A stretch of 39,759 nt of DNA from Robiginitomaculum sp. (GTDB lineage Bacteria; Pseudomonadota; Alphaproteobacteria; Caulobacterales; Maricaulaceae). The stretch is taken from contig WFTT01000074.1 in NCBI GenBank assembly GCA_015485335.1, forward strand, positions 1 through 39,759. Direction: 5' to 3'. The notes beneath the pieces were generated by a model, which had not been told where the DNA came from, did no database searches, and was given only the letters and a program-made list of their open reading frames with translations. Shown here in pieces: positions 25,609-33,934 of this stretch (positions are counted from its first letter, which is position 1; each line of letters begins with the position of its first letter). The translations under genes and the position numbers were made by a program.

Positions 25609-26172
25609 ATGACGAAGTTTAATATTTATGATGAAACCAATGCGCCGGAAAAATCCCGGCCCTTTTTGGCCAAGTCCAAGGCCGCTTATGGCTCGGTGCC
25701 CAATGTGCTGGGCGAACTGGCCGAAAGTCCCGCCGCGCTGGAAGGCTATATGACCCTGTCGGAGATCTTCATCAAATCTTCGCTGGATCCAGCCGAAAAA
25801 CACTTGGTATTGCTGACTGCCTCGGTGGAAAATGAATGCAAATACTGTGTGGCGGCCCATACCGGCCTGGCCAAAGGCGCGGGCCTGCCCGGCCATGCCA
25901 TTATGGCGGTTCGCGATGATGAAGAGATCGAAGACGATGACCGTCTGGAGGCCTTGCGTGAATTTACCCGCAAGATTGTGGTCGAACGCGGCGCAGTTGG
26001 CAAAAAGGACGTCGAAGCCTTTCTTAAGGCCGGCTATACCAAAGCCAATGTACTGGAAGTAATTTTGGGCGTGGCCCTTAAAACCCTTTCCAATTACACC
26101 AACCATATTGCCGAAACACCGGTGGATGCCTCGTTCATCATCAATAAATGGACCCCGCCGGGCAAAGGCTGA
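25609..26172 (+). CDS. AhpD-like carboxymuconolactone decarboxylase family protein
   Basis: 187 residues with the AhpD core motif ENECKYCVAAHT, giving a redox pair C77-C80 and H84. This motif marks alkylhydroperoxidase-like thiol peroxidases rather than true carboxymuconolactone decarboxylases. The N-terminal part (SKAAYGSVPNVLGELAESP) is typical of the peroxidase-related subgroup. The start at 25609 is six bases after GGAG. A single gene between pheA and the convergent nudC; the electron donor is not identifiable here. Confidence 0.88.
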   Translation: MTKFNIYDETNAPEKSRPFLAKSKAAYGSVPNVLGELAESPAALEGYMTLSEIFIKSSLDPAEKHLVLLTASVENECKYCVAAHTGLAKGAGLPGHAIMAVRDDEEIEDDDRLEALREFTRKIVVERGAVGKKDVEAFLKAGYTKANVLEVILGVALKTLSNYTNHIAETPVDASFIINKWTPPGKG

Positions 26173-26173
26173 G

Positions 26174-26207
26174 TAAAACGCAAGAGGCCGATATATTCAG
26201 GCCTCTT
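26174..26207 (-). terminator. Probable terminator of nudC
   Basis: AAGAGGCC (26182-26189) pairs with GGCCTCTT (26200-26207) around a 10-base loop that includes the nudC stop codon. On the minus strand it is followed by GCGTTTTA, a weak T tract. It lies in the gap between convergent ahpD-like and nudC genes. Confidence 0.7.
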
Positions 26208-27126
26208 CGTTCGCCCATTCATTGAGCAAATGGTAGGCGGCGGAGAAATTCATCGGGGCGCGAAAACGTTCATGACTGCTAGCCAGCATGGCGCGCACAT
26301 CAGTGCGGGAAAACCAGCGCGCATCCTCCAGCTCATCATCCAGGGTGATCTCTTCGCTTAGCGCATCGGCGATCAGGCCAATCATCAAGGATGAGGGGAA
26401 CGGCCAGGGCTGGCTCAGCACATAGCGCACGGCGCCAATGGTGATGCCGGCCTCTTCGCCCACTTCGCGGGCGCAGGCTTCCTCCAGGCTTTCGCCCTGT
26501 TCCACAAAACCGGCAAGCGCCGAATAGGTGTTGTCCGGCCAGCCGGCCTGGCGTCCCATCAGGCATTGATCACCGCGCACCGCCAGCATGATCACCACCG
26601 GATCGGTGCGCGGGAAATGCTCGGTACCGCAATCGGGGCATTCGCGTTTGATGCCGCCCTCGGCCGCGCCGGTTAAGGTGCCGCAATTGGCGCAAAACCG
26701 GTGTCGGTTGTGCCAGCCAAGTAGCGCCGAAGCACGGCCCACAATGGCCAGATCCGCGGTGCTAAGCAGCGGTGCCGCGGCGCGCAGGTCCATCCATTCC
26801 CCAAGGCCACCAAGGGGAAAGTCGGCATCCGCATCCACCATCTCGTCCAGGGCAATGGCGAACCAGGGCTGTTTGGTTTTCCCCTGTGTGCCAAGCAGTA
26901 TCGGTCCTGGGTCGGCAATGCTGAGCGTGTCCAGTGCCATGCCTTGCAGCAAAGCCGGTGTGCCATCGCTCAGCATAAAGACCTGACCGTGCCACAGGGG
27001 CAAAAACAATGCCCGGTCGCTGTCTTGCAGCGTGCGCATGGCCGCCGCATCACGGCGCAGGTTTTCACACCGGTCCAGCGGTGATCCGGCAAAGGGTAAA
27101 ACCTTGTGTGGAGGTGTGTTGCTCAT
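26197..27126 (-). CDS. nudC: NAD(+) diphosphatase / NADH pyrophosphatase NudC
   Basis: 309 residues. Zinc ribbon C145-x2-C148 and C163-x2-C166, Nudix box with G206, the REVGEEAG core and acidic residues in place, and the NudC-specific SQPWPFPSS motif (238-246). NudC hydrolyses NAD(H) to NMN(H) and AMP and removes the NAD cap from RNA. The N-terminal domain (1-130) is the variable NUDIX-like domain. No upstream gene shares its strand until phoB, 730 bases away. Confidence 0.95.
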   Translation of the reverse strand: MSNTPPHKVLPFAGSPLDRCENLRRDAAAMRTLQDSDRALFLPLWHGQVFMLSDGTPALLQGMALDTLSIADPGPILLGTQGKTKQPWFAIALDEMVDADADFPLGGLGEWMDLRAAAPLLSTADLAIVGRASALLGWHNRHRFCANCGTLTGAAEGGIKRECPDCGTEHFPRTDPVVIMLAVRGDQCLMGRQAGWPDNTYSALAGFVEQGESLEEACAREVGEEAGITIGAVRYVLSQPWPFPSSLMIGLIADALSEEITLDDELEDARWFSRTDVRAMLASSHERFRAPMNFSAAYHLLNEWANEEA

Positions 27127-27203
27127 ATTTGTGTTTTACGCCGCTTCTTGTCATGCCGCCAGTCAACAGGCTGTATTGTGATCTATAATTTGTGTGGCTC
27201 CAT

Positions 27204-27374
27204 CCTTCGAGACGCTGGCTTCGCCATCCCTCAGGGTTAGGTGTGGATTTCCTTTTAGGGTTCCCGGGCGCAGACCCGGGGTCCATACTGCGTTTCATTC
27301 TGTGATGGGCCCCGGATCAAGTCCGGGGACCTTGGGCTTGATTATCCACCCTTCGACAGGCTCAGGGTGAGGGG
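27204..27374. repeat. Two copies of a CCTTCGA...CTCAGGG intergenic element
   Basis: Copy 1 (27204-27236) begins CCTTCGAGACGC and ends CCCTCAGGG; copy 2 (27349-27374) reads CCCTTCGACAGGCTCAGGG then TGAGGGG. Both can fold because CCCT and AGGG ends pair. Similar elements (CCTTCGACAAGCTCAGGA-type) are, to my knowledge, dispersed in many alphaproteobacterial genomes. Confidence 0.65.
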
Positions 27375-27636
27375 TTCAGTTTTTCACTCGTGTCATTACC
27401 CGGTTTATCCGGGTAATCCAGTCTCTCTTTGGTGTCGCTCTGGATTGCCGGGACAGGCCCGGCAATGACAGGGGGAGGCGTACAGACACTATACCTGATC
27501 AGCGCCCATGTGGGACAAGGTTTTTCTATCCCCACCCCCAAACCAAAACCTGCCATCCCGGCCTTCGAGCCGGGATCCATACTGAATCTATACGCAAATG
27601 GATTTGCAAAATGGATCCCGGGTCTTCGCCCGGGAT
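27263..27636. repeat. Six dispersed GC-rich palindromes (BIME-like)
   Basis: Hairpin units at 27263-27280 (CCCGGG arms), 27310-27328 (CCCCGGA), 27395-27417 (ATTACCCGG), 27444-27466 (ATTGCCGGG), 27555-27576 (ATCCCGG) and 27615-27636 (ATCCCGGG), each with perfect arms and a 5-8 base loop. Flanks are asymmetric: TGGAT before and GACA after. By these flanks the third and fourth units, and the fifth and sixth, are inverted pairs, so larger cruciforms can form. Confidence 0.85.
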
Positions 27637-27670
27637 GACACGAAGGGGTTATCCCCGGCATAACGAATAT

Positions 27671-27791
27671 GAGGGGCAAAGAGGGGCACCTCTTACCCCT
27701 CGGCATGACCGTCTTTACCCCTAAATGGCCCCTAAAGGATGAAAAACAAACCCTGAAATGCCCCTCATTTACCCCTTGCTACCCCTGAAAT
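27671..27791. repeat. CCCCT-motif array downstream of phoB
   Basis: GAGGGG occurs at 27671 and 27681, then CCCCT at 27696, 27718, 27729, 27761, 27772 and 27782. TACCCCT recurs four times, and CCCTGAAATG occurs at 27751 and 27783. The units are degenerate and irregularly spaced. Confidence 0.6.
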
Positions 27792-27800
27792 GACGGGGAT

Positions 27801-27835
27801 AAAACCAAGAAACCCCCGCCGGAATGGCGAGGGTT
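27801..27835 (-). terminator. Terminator downstream of phoB
   Basis: On the minus strand AACCCTCGCC pairs with GGCGGGGGTT (one G-U pair) around a 5-base loop, 22 bases after the phoB stop, followed by TCTTGGTTTT. The T tract is interrupted, so strength is moderate. Confidence 0.7.
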
Positions 27836-27857
27836 ATAATGGTTTTATTTATCGGGT

Positions 27858-28544
27858 TTAATCGGCACGCAAGGCATAGCCGGCGGAGCGGACGGTGCGG
27901 ATGGCATCATGCTGGTGCCCGGCATTGAGCGCCCGGCGCAGGCGGCCCACATGCACATCCACGGTGCGGATTTCCACATCCACTTCGGTGCCCCAAATGG
28001 CATCGATCAATTGTGTGCGGCTGAATACCCGCCCCGGCTGGCTCATAAAGTGTTCCAGCAGGCGAAATTCGGTCGGGCCCAGGGGCACTTCCTTGCCATG
28101 GCGCAACACCTTATGGGTACTGCGGTCCAGCACCAGATTGCCGCAATGCAGGCTTTCTTCGATCAGGCTGGGCTTGGCCCGGCGCAGCACCGCGCGAATG
28201 CGCGCCAACAGCTCGCTAAGGGCAAAGGGCTTGGTGATATAATCATCAGCACCGGTATCCAGACCGCGAACACGCTCGTCTTCTTCGCTGCGGGCGGTCA
28301 GCATAATGATGGGGATATTTGGGGTGGATTTATCGGCGCGCAGGCACCGGCAAACCTCTATGCCCGACAGTTTGGGCAGCATCCAGTCCAGCACCATTAT
28401 ATCGGGGACGCGCTCGGACACCATCAACAGGGCTTCTTCGCCATCGCTGGCAATGGCCACCTCGTAACCTTCTTTTTCCAGGTTATATTGCAATAACGTC
28501 GCCAGCGCGGCCTCGTCTTCCACTACGATGACATAGGGGATCAT
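27858..28544 (-). CDS. phoB: Phosphate regulon response regulator PhoB
   Basis: 228 residues: receiver domain with acidic pocket E9-D10 and phospho-acceptor D53 (VLDWMLPKLSG), MLTAR and KPF lysine; then an OmpR-type winged helix with PLGPTEFRLLEHFMSQPGRV and TVDVHVGRLRRAL, close to PhoB. Phosphorylated PhoB activates genes with PHO boxes, such as the one at 33250-33267. It is the last gene of the pst operon and overlaps phoU by four bases (ATGA). The cognate kinase PhoR is not in the window. Confidence 0.95.
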   Translation of the reverse strand: MIPYVIVVEDEAALATLLQYNLEKEGYEVAIASDGEEALLMVSERVPDIMVLDWMLPKLSGIEVCRCLRADKSTPNIPIIMLTARSEEDERVRGLDTGADDYITKPFALSELLARIRAVLRRAKPSLIEESLHCGNLVLDRSTHKVLRHGKEVPLGPTEFRLLEHFMSQPGRVFSRTQLIDAIWGTEVDVEIRTVDVHVGRLRRALNAGHQHDAIRTVRSAGYALRAD

Positions 28545-29239
28545 TGGTCTGGTTCCTTATACTCCGTGGCACTGGTTCGCGCATCCGGCAGCTCTTCGCC
28601 GGTGACCAGATAATGCACGTTTTCGGCAATATTGGTGCCGTGATCGCCAATACGTTCCAGGTTTTTTGCCATGAACAATAAATGCGTACACATGGTGATG
28701 GTTTTGCTGTCTTCCATCATATAGGTCAGCAGCTCGCGAAACAGGCTGTTATAATGGGCGTCGATTTCATCATCGCGCCGCCACACATCAATGGCCAGAT
28801 CAACATCGGCGGTGGTATAGGCATCCAGCACGTCTTTCAGCATATTGCTGACCACATGACCCATGCGATGCACGCTGCGGGTCAGCGACATGGGGCGTTG
28901 TTCGTTCAGGATCAGGGCGCGTTTGGCAATGTTTTTGGCCAGATCGCCAATGCGTTCCAGATCGCCGGAAATTTTCAGAGCGCTAAACGTGCGGCGCAAA
29001 TCGCTGGCCATGGGCTGGCGCAGCGCCAATAAAAGGATCACCCGGCGTTCCAGCTCTAATTGCAAGGCATCAATTTCCTTGTCCCGCTGGATAACCTCAT
29101 TGGCCAGCGCGCCATCGCGCGAAACCACGGCGTCCAGCGCGTCGCTGAGCAGTTTTTCTGCCAGGCCGCCCATGCGGGCCACTTCGGCGGTCAACTCGTC
29201 CAGTTCGTCGTCAAAGGATTTTACAATATGTTCGGTCAT
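28541..29239 (-). CDS. phoU: Phosphate signalling protein PhoU
   Basis: 232 residues forming the two PhoU three-helix bundles with metal-binding motifs: ALKISGDLERIGDLAKNIAK (about 87-106) and HLLFMAKNLERIGDHGTNIA (about 188-207). PhoU links the Pst transporter to the PhoR kinase and keeps the regulon off when phosphate is ample. AGGA precedes the start. Between pstB and phoB, the standard place. Confidence 0.96.
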   Translation of the reverse strand: MTEHIVKSFDDELDELTAEVARMGGLAEKLLSDALDAVVSRDGALANEVIQRDKEIDALQLELERRVILLLALRQPMASDLRRTFSALKISGDLERIGDLAKNIAKRALILNEQRPMSLTRSVHRMGHVVSNMLKDVLDAYTTADVDLAIDVWRRDDEIDAHYNSLFRELLTYMMEDSKTITMCTHLLFMAKNLERIGDHGTNIAENVHYLVTGEELPDARTSATEYKEPDQ

Positions 29240-29268
29240 CTGCTTTTCCTAAGTCAGGTACAGCGTAA

Positions 29269-30081
29269 TCAGCCAAAGCGCCCGGTAATGTAATCCTGGG
29301 TGCGCTTGTCATTGGGATTGGTGAAAATTTGTTCGGTGGGGCCGGCCTCGACCAGCTTGCCCAGATGGAAAAAGGCCGTGTGTTGCGATACCCGGGCGGC
29401 CTGGGCCATCGAGTGGGTGACCATGATGATGCAATAATTGTTGCGCAAATCATCGATCAACTCTTCGATACGGGCCGTGGCAATGGGGTCCAGTGCTGAA
29501 CACGGCTCGTCCATCAAAATCACTTCGGGGCGTACCGCAATGGCCCGGGCAATCACCAGGCGTTGTTGCTGGCCGCCGGAAAGCCCGGTGCCCGGTTCGT
29601 CCAGTCGGTCGGCAACTTCGGTCCACAAACCGGCACGCCTGAGCGAGGTTTCAACAATCTCGCTCAATTCTTCGGGATTGCTGGCCAGCCCATGAATGCG
29701 CGGGCCATAGGCAACATTGTCGAAGATGGATTTGGGGAAGGGGTTTGGCTTTTGAAACACCATGCCGACGCTGGCGCGCAGGATGACCGGGTCAACATCA
29801 CGGGCATAAACATCCTTGCCGTCCAAAAGAATGTCCCCTTCAACCCGGCAAATGTCGATGGTGTCGTTCATGCGGTTGATACAGCGCAAAAATGTAGATT
29901 TGCCACAACCCGATGGGCCAATGAACGAAGTGACACTGCGATCAGGGATATCCAGATTGACATCAAACAGGGCCTGTTTGTTCCCATAAAAAACATTCAC
30001 CTTGCGGGCCTGCACTTTGGGCGCCTGCTGGGCCGTCTGGGTGTCTGTCGTCTGTGTGGCCGGGGATACCGAAGTGTCCAT
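29269..30081 (-). CDS. pstB: Phosphate ABC transporter ATP-binding protein PstB
   Basis: About 270 residues. Walker [11 protein letters not shown]-loop, signature LSGGQQQR, Walker [14 protein letters not shown] and H-loop VTHSMAQA, with the PstB-specific [15 protein letters not shown] and [11 protein letters not shown] short N-terminal extension rich in Thr and Gln precedes the domain. Start chosen at 30081, two bases after the pstA stop with GGAG in place; an ATG at 30099 would overlap pstA by 17 bases. Confidence 0.96.
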   Translation of the reverse strand: MDTSVSPATQTTDTQTAQQAPKVQARKVNVFYGNKQALFDVNLDIPDRSVTSFIGPSGCGKSTFLRCINRMNDTIDICRVEGDILLDGKDVYARDVDPVILRASVGMVFQKPNPFPKSIFDNVAYGPRIHGLASNPEELSEIVETSLRRAGLWTEVADRLDEPGTGLSGGQQQRLVIARAIAVRPEVILMDEPCSALDPIATARIEELIDDLRNNYCIIMVTHSMAQAARVSQHTAFFHLGKLVEAGPTEQIFTNPNDKRTQDYITGRFG

Positions 30082-30082
30082 C

Positions 30083-31804
30083 CTACCATCTCCGTTCAAA
30101 TTTGTGACGCAGGAATACTGCGGTCAGATTAAGGATAATCATCAATAATAACAATATGATGATGGCCGCTGCGGTACGGGATTCCCAGGATCGTTCGGCG
30201 CTGCTGGCCCACAGATAAATCTGTACCGGCATAGCGGTGGCAGGCGAGGTCAGCGATTTGGGAATATCGGCAATAAAGGCGACCATGCCGATCATTAACA
30301 GGGGCGCGGTTTCGCCAAGGGCACGGGCCAGGCCAATGATAGTGCCGGTCAGAATACCGGGGGCGGCCAGGGGCAGCACATGGTCAAACACGGTCTGGGT
30401 TTTAGAGGCTCCAATGCCAAGGGCGGCTTCGCGTATGGAAGGCGGCACCGCCTTGATGGCGGCGCGCGAAGCAATAATGATTACCGGCAGGGTCATCAGC
30501 GCCAGCACCAGTCCGCCAACGATGGGCGCAGAGCGGGGCATGTGGAACATATTGAGAAATACTGCCAGACCAAGGAGGCCAAAAATGATGGAAGGCACGG
30601 CGGCCAGATTGTTGATATTAACCTCGATAAAATCGGTAAGGCGGTTCTTGGGGGCAAACTCTTCCAGATAAATCGCCGCCAAAATGCCGATGGGAACCGC
30701 CGCCAGCATGGTCGCCATCAGGGTCAGGACCGAGCCAACCATGGCCCCGGCTATGCCGGCCAGTTCCGGTTCGCGACTGTCAGCATGGGTGAAAAAGATA
30801 GAGTTGAAACTGCGTTTGACATGCCCGCGCGCCAGCAAGGCCTCGGCCCAGACCGCCTGTTTATCGGTGACGCGGCGCGATCGTTCCGGGGAATCCAGGA
30901 TCAGGCTGCGCCAGTTCTGGGTGGGTTCCATGTCGGTAGGGCGCGACAGCACTGAGCCGGAGAGCTGGTGATCCGACAGTGCAGCGGCTTTGATGAAACC
31001 CTGATTGAAGTCGATCAGGATAGAGGGATCGTTTTTGCCCAGATGGATGGTGTGTTCCTTGGCCTTTTGGCGCATATCGGCGGCCTGGGCTTCCAGGCGG
31101 GCGATTTCGGTATGTTGCACCAAGGCGACCCCTTTGCTGGTCCCTTTAATGCGCTCGCGCAGTTTTTCTGCCTGTTCCTCCAGGCGTTCAGCACGAACCA
31201 GTCGCTTTTGCCGAATGTGCTGGATCAGCGCCTCAAAGGCGCCGGGCTGACCAGTCAGTGCCAGGGTTTTAGGGCCAGGCACACTGGCCGTTATGGTGCC
31301 GTCGCCTTTGCTGAACTTGCGCGGCGTGATTTTGCCTTTCAGGTAAAGGTCAAGATCATCAGAAAGCGGCGCAGTAAAGCGGATTTTCGTGCCGATCAGG
31401 CTTGGGTTTTTGACCACCTGATTGCGTAATTCCACAGAGTTGAGGCCGGTTGAAAAGGCATAAAGGGCGCGTTTGTCGCTGCGGGAGCGCACGTCTGGGA
31501 AGGCATCGCTGAGTGCCTTCTGGATCAGCTTGCGATAGCGGCCTTTGGCGATCACCTTGGGATCGGCAGTATTCTTGGGATCAATTAGCTTGGCATCCAG
31601 CTGTAAAGGCAGATTGAATCGATAAATCGAAAACGCGGTAAACCCTTGTGAACCAACCGAAAACAGCAATAACGCCAGGGCGCTTATGGCGAGCAAAATG
31701 GCCGCCCGACCATACAGGCGAAAGCGTTGCTCGGCGCGGTAACGCCGGGGCAAAGAGGCGGCGATCAGCGCCTTGGTGGAAATGGGCTTGGCTGGCTCAG
31801 TCAT
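30083..31804 (-). CDS. pstA: Phosphate ABC transporter permease PstA with long N-terminal domain
   Basis: 573 residues, about twice E. coli PstA. One membrane helix (about 34-52) is followed by a roughly 290-residue extracytoplasmic region (DUF3333-like, with a coiled-coil-like stretch [18 protein letters not shown]). The permease domain starts near 349 and carries five or six helices with the EAA-type loop [20 protein letters not shown]. Many alphaproteobacterial PstA proteins have such an N-terminal domain, whose role is unknown. The ATG at 31804 overlaps the pstC stop by eight bases. Confidence 0.92.
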   Translation of the reverse strand: MTEPAKPISTKALIAASLPRRYRAEQRFRLYGRAAILLAISALALLLFSVGSQGFTAFSIYRFNLPLQLDAKLIDPKNTADPKVIAKGRYRKLIQKALSDAFPDVRSRSDKRALYAFSTGLNSVELRNQVVKNPSLIGTKIRFTAPLSDDLDLYLKGKITPRKFSKGDGTITASVPGPKTLALTGQPGAFEALIQHIRQKRLVRAERLEEQAEKLRERIKGTSKGVALVQHTEIARLEAQAADMRQKAKEHTIHLGKNDPSILIDFNQGFIKAAALSDHQLSGSVLSRPTDMEPTQNWRSLILDSPERSRRVTDKQAVWAEALLARGHVKRSFNSIFFTHADSREPELAGIAGAMVGSVLTLMATMLAAVPIGILAAIYLEEFAPKNRLTDFIEVNINNLAAVPSIIFGLLGLAVFLNMFHMPRSAPIVGGLVLALMTLPVIIIASRAAIKAVPPSIREAALGIGASKTQTVFDHVLPLAAPGILTGTIIGLARALGETAPLLMIGMVAFIADIPKSLTSPATAMPVQIYLWASSAERSWESRTAAAIIILLLLMIILNLTAVFLRHKFERRW

Positions 31805-33182
31805 AGCGTTCCCGATATTTGCGCACCACACGCAGCGAAATGATGTTCAGGCCCAGCGTAATGATGAAGAGGACCAGTCCCAGCGCAAAAGCAGAGAGGG
31901 TTTTGGCGCTGTCAAATTCCTGATCGCCGGTCAACAGGGTGACGATCTGCACTGTGACCGTGGTCACTGGCTCCAGAGGGTTGGCGGTCAGATTGGCACT
32001 TTGGCCTGCGGCCATAACCACAATCATGGTTTCGCCAATGGCGCGGCTGATGGCCAGCAACAAGGCTCCCATAATGCCGGGCAGGGCGGCCGGGAAGACC
32101 ACATTGCGTACGGTTTCGGCCTGGGTCGCCCCCATGGCATAGGAGCCATCGCGCAGGGCCTGGGGGACCGCATTGATCACATCATCAGAAAGGGAGGAAA
32201 CAAAGGGGATGATCATAATGCCCATTACCAGACCCGCCGACAGGGCGCTTTGGGTCTGGGCGCTAAGGCCGACCGCTTCGGCGGCATGGCGAATAAACGG
32301 GCCAATGGTCAATAGGGCAAAAAAGCCATAAACCACGGTCGGTACACCGGCCAGGATTTCCAATATGGGTTTCACGATACGCCGGGTGGCGGGCTTGGCA
32401 TATTCGGAAAGGTAAATGGCGGAATACAGGCCAACCGGGGCCGCCACCACCATGGCAATAAAGGTGATGAGGAAGGTGCCGGCAAAAAGCGGTACGGCCC
32501 CAAAAGAACCGGACTGGCCCACTTGATCAGCACGCAAGGCAGTTTGCGGCGACCATTTCAGGCCAAAGAGAAAATCCAGGGTGTTGATTTCGCTGAAGAA
32601 GCGTAAAGACTCGGTCAGCAAAGAGAGCACAATGCCAAGGGTGGTCAGAATGGCAATCGCCGAACAGACCACCAATACGCCAAAAATCACTGCCTCGACA
32701 TGATTGCGGGCGCGAAAGTTTTTGCCAATTCGGCCACGGGCAAACAAAAAGCCGCCAATGGTGAGCAGGATCACCGCGCCGATGACGACAAAATTACTGG
32801 TGCGGGACAAGCTGGCATAGGCCCTGGCGGCTTCCTGCAAAGCGGCCGAGGTCTCACTGGCGGTGCCGCCAAAGGCCAGGGCCCGGGCATTGCGCATAAA
32901 CAATTCGACCTGTTCGGCTGGCAATGCCCGAATGTCGGCAGGCAGGCTATGGCGGATTTGCAGGTTCAGCAGAAGATCGCCAAACAGGCCAAAAAGTGCC
33001 AGCAAAATAAAGGCGGGTAATACCGACCAGATGGCCAGATAAGTACCCGAATATCCTGGCAGGGAATGCAGGGTTGACGGATGCGCCCCGGCACTGGCAA
33101 CGGCCTTGGTACGTCCGTTGAACCAGGCAAGCAGCATAACGACGACCAGTGCCGCCATGGTGATGGGTAGAAAATTTTGCAC
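31797..33182 (-). CDS. pstC: Phosphate ABC transporter permease PstC
   Basis: 461 residues. An extended N-terminal region with three to four helices and a periplasmic loop precedes the permease domain (about 200-455): SFGAVPLFAGTFLITFIAM, LAGVPTVVYGFFAL, the EAA loop LRDGSYAMGATQAETVRNVV and AISRAIGETMIVVMAAG. First gene of the pst operon, 67 bases downstream of a PHO box. The binding protein gene pstS, usually just upstream, is absent; an lrp gene is there instead. Confidence 0.94.
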   Translation of the reverse strand: MQNFLPITMAALVVVMLLAWFNGRTKAVASAGAHPSTLHSLPGYSGTYLAIWSVLPAFILLALFGLFGDLLLNLQIRHSLPADIRALPAEQVELFMRNARALAFGGTASETSAALQEAARAYASLSRTSNFVVIGAVILLTIGGFLFARGRIGKNFRARNHVEAVIFGVLVVCSAIAILTTLGIVLSLLTESLRFFSEINTLDFLFGLKWSPQTALRADQVGQSGSFGAVPLFAGTFLITFIAMVVAAPVGLYSAIYLSEYAKPATRRIVKPILEILAGVPTVVYGFFALLTIGPFIRHAAEAVGLSAQTQSALSAGLVMGIMIIPFVSSLSDDVINAVPQALRDGSYAMGATQAETVRNVVFPAALPGIMGALLLAISRAIGETMIVVMAAGQSANLTANPLEPVTTVTVQIVTLLTGDQEFDSAKTLSAFALGLVLFIITLGLNIISLRVVRKYRERYD

Positions 33183-33249
33183 GGATGGTACTCTTTGCCG
33201 GAGGCGTGGTGGTTCGCGCCCCTTCCAAAGATGCCCATAGACGAGTTTT

Positions 33250-33267
33250 GTGAAGGTTGTGTGACAG
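33250..33267 (-). promoter_or_regulatory. PHO box upstream of pstC
   Basis: On the minus strand CTGTCAC (33267-33261), a 4-base spacer ACAA, then CCTTCAC (33256-33250): two direct 7-mers in 11-base register, as in PhoB sites (consensus CTGTCAT-N4-CTGTCAT/C). A -10-like TCTATG follows about 11 bases further downstream, where PhoB-activated promoters have it. Confidence 0.8.
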
Positions 33268-33275
33268 TTTTAATA

Positions 33276-33761
33276 CTATGTTTGAAGGGGTGGCGGATGC
33301 AGGCCGCCGCCAGTACGCCGTTCTGATAAAATGATGGTCGATTGCACGTCATTTATGAAGGGCAGGGTGGCAATTTTATCGTTGATGACCTGCTGATAGG
33401 CTCGCAGATCACGGGCATAAATTTTTAACATATAATCGTGGGTGCCGGCGGTGGAATAATATTCGCTGGCTTCGGGGATGGCGGCAATGGCCGCTTCAAA
33501 GGCTTCTGCCTGATCACGGGTATTGCGTTCCAGCTTGATCAGTACAAACGCACAGACTTTCAGGCCCAGGGCTTCGGGATCGAGCACGGCGCGATAGCCG
33601 GTAATATAACCAGCCTCTTCCAGTTGGCGAACCCGGTGCATACAGGGCGTGGGTGACAGGTTGACCCGCTTGGCCAGCATGACATTGCTGATCCTGCCTT
33701 CGTTCTGCAAAACAGTGAGAATGTTTTGATCCGTTTTGTCGAGTGGGCGGTGTTTGTTCAT
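33276..33761 (-). CDS. Lrp/AsnC family transcriptional regulator
   Basis: 161 residues: N-terminal helix-turn-helix (DKTDQNILTVLQNEGRISNV; LAKRVNLSPTPCMHRVRQLE) and C-terminal RAM/AsnC ligand domain (YYSTAGTHDYMLKIYARDL). Such proteins sense amino acids. It is divergent from the tryptophan-dioxygenase-family gene at 33935 and may control it, as KynR does in Pseudomonas (inference by analogy). The ATG at 33761 lacks a clear ribosome-binding site; a TTG at 33770 is an alternative. It ends just before the PHO box of pstC. Confidence 0.9.
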   Translation of the reverse strand: MNKHRPLDKTDQNILTVLQNEGRISNVMLAKRVNLSPTPCMHRVRQLEEAGYITGYRAVLDPEALGLKVCAFVLIKLERNTRDQAEAFEAAIAAIPEASEYYSTAGTHDYMLKIYARDLRAYQQVINDKIATLPFINDVQSTIILSERRTGGGLHPPPLQT

Positions 33762-33788
33762 GTCTAGCAACAGTATGTTATCGTGTAT

Positions 33789-33816
33789 TTGACGTTATTA
33801 TAGAATAAAATATCGT
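33789..33816 (+). promoter_or_regulatory. Candidate promoter of the dioxygenase-family gene
   Basis: TTGACG (33789-33794), a 16-base spacer and TATCGT (33811-33816). It overlaps the divergent lrp promoter almost completely, so one bound regulator could affect both genes. Confidence 0.45.
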
Positions 33817-33825
33817 ATTAATAAA
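33797..33825 (-). promoter_or_regulatory. Promoter of the lrp-family gene
   Basis: On the minus strand a perfect -10 TATAAT (33802-33797) is preceded by a 17-base spacer and a weak -35 TTTATT (33825-33820). Transcription would start near 33790, about 30 bases before the ATG. Confidence 0.6.
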
Positions 33826-33934
33826 GTTATATAGTGAATAATGCTTTGATGGACGCAACACCAAGCGTTATCCTCCATGTTCAAAAGAGCAGTTTTATGA
33901 GACTGTCACCCATCACGTACATCGGAGAACAGGT

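Larger units (their letters stand above)
27127..27857. other. Gene-free intergenic region with repeat elements
   Basis: The only gene-free stretch over 300 bases. From left to right: the nudC upstream region (27127-27200), a repeat island with GC-rich palindromes and a second element type (27204-27636), a CCCCT motif array (27671-27791) and the phoB terminator (27801-27835). Open frames here are made of repeat sequence and have no family resemblance. Confidence 0.85.

Noticed and set aside
27362-27706. Minus-strand open frame of 114 codons in the repeat island
   Set aside because: Its sequence is the translation of the palindromic repeats (Pro/Gly-rich pieces such as GPVPAIQ), which is a frequent source of false hypothetical proteins. 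No ribosome-binding site or domain.
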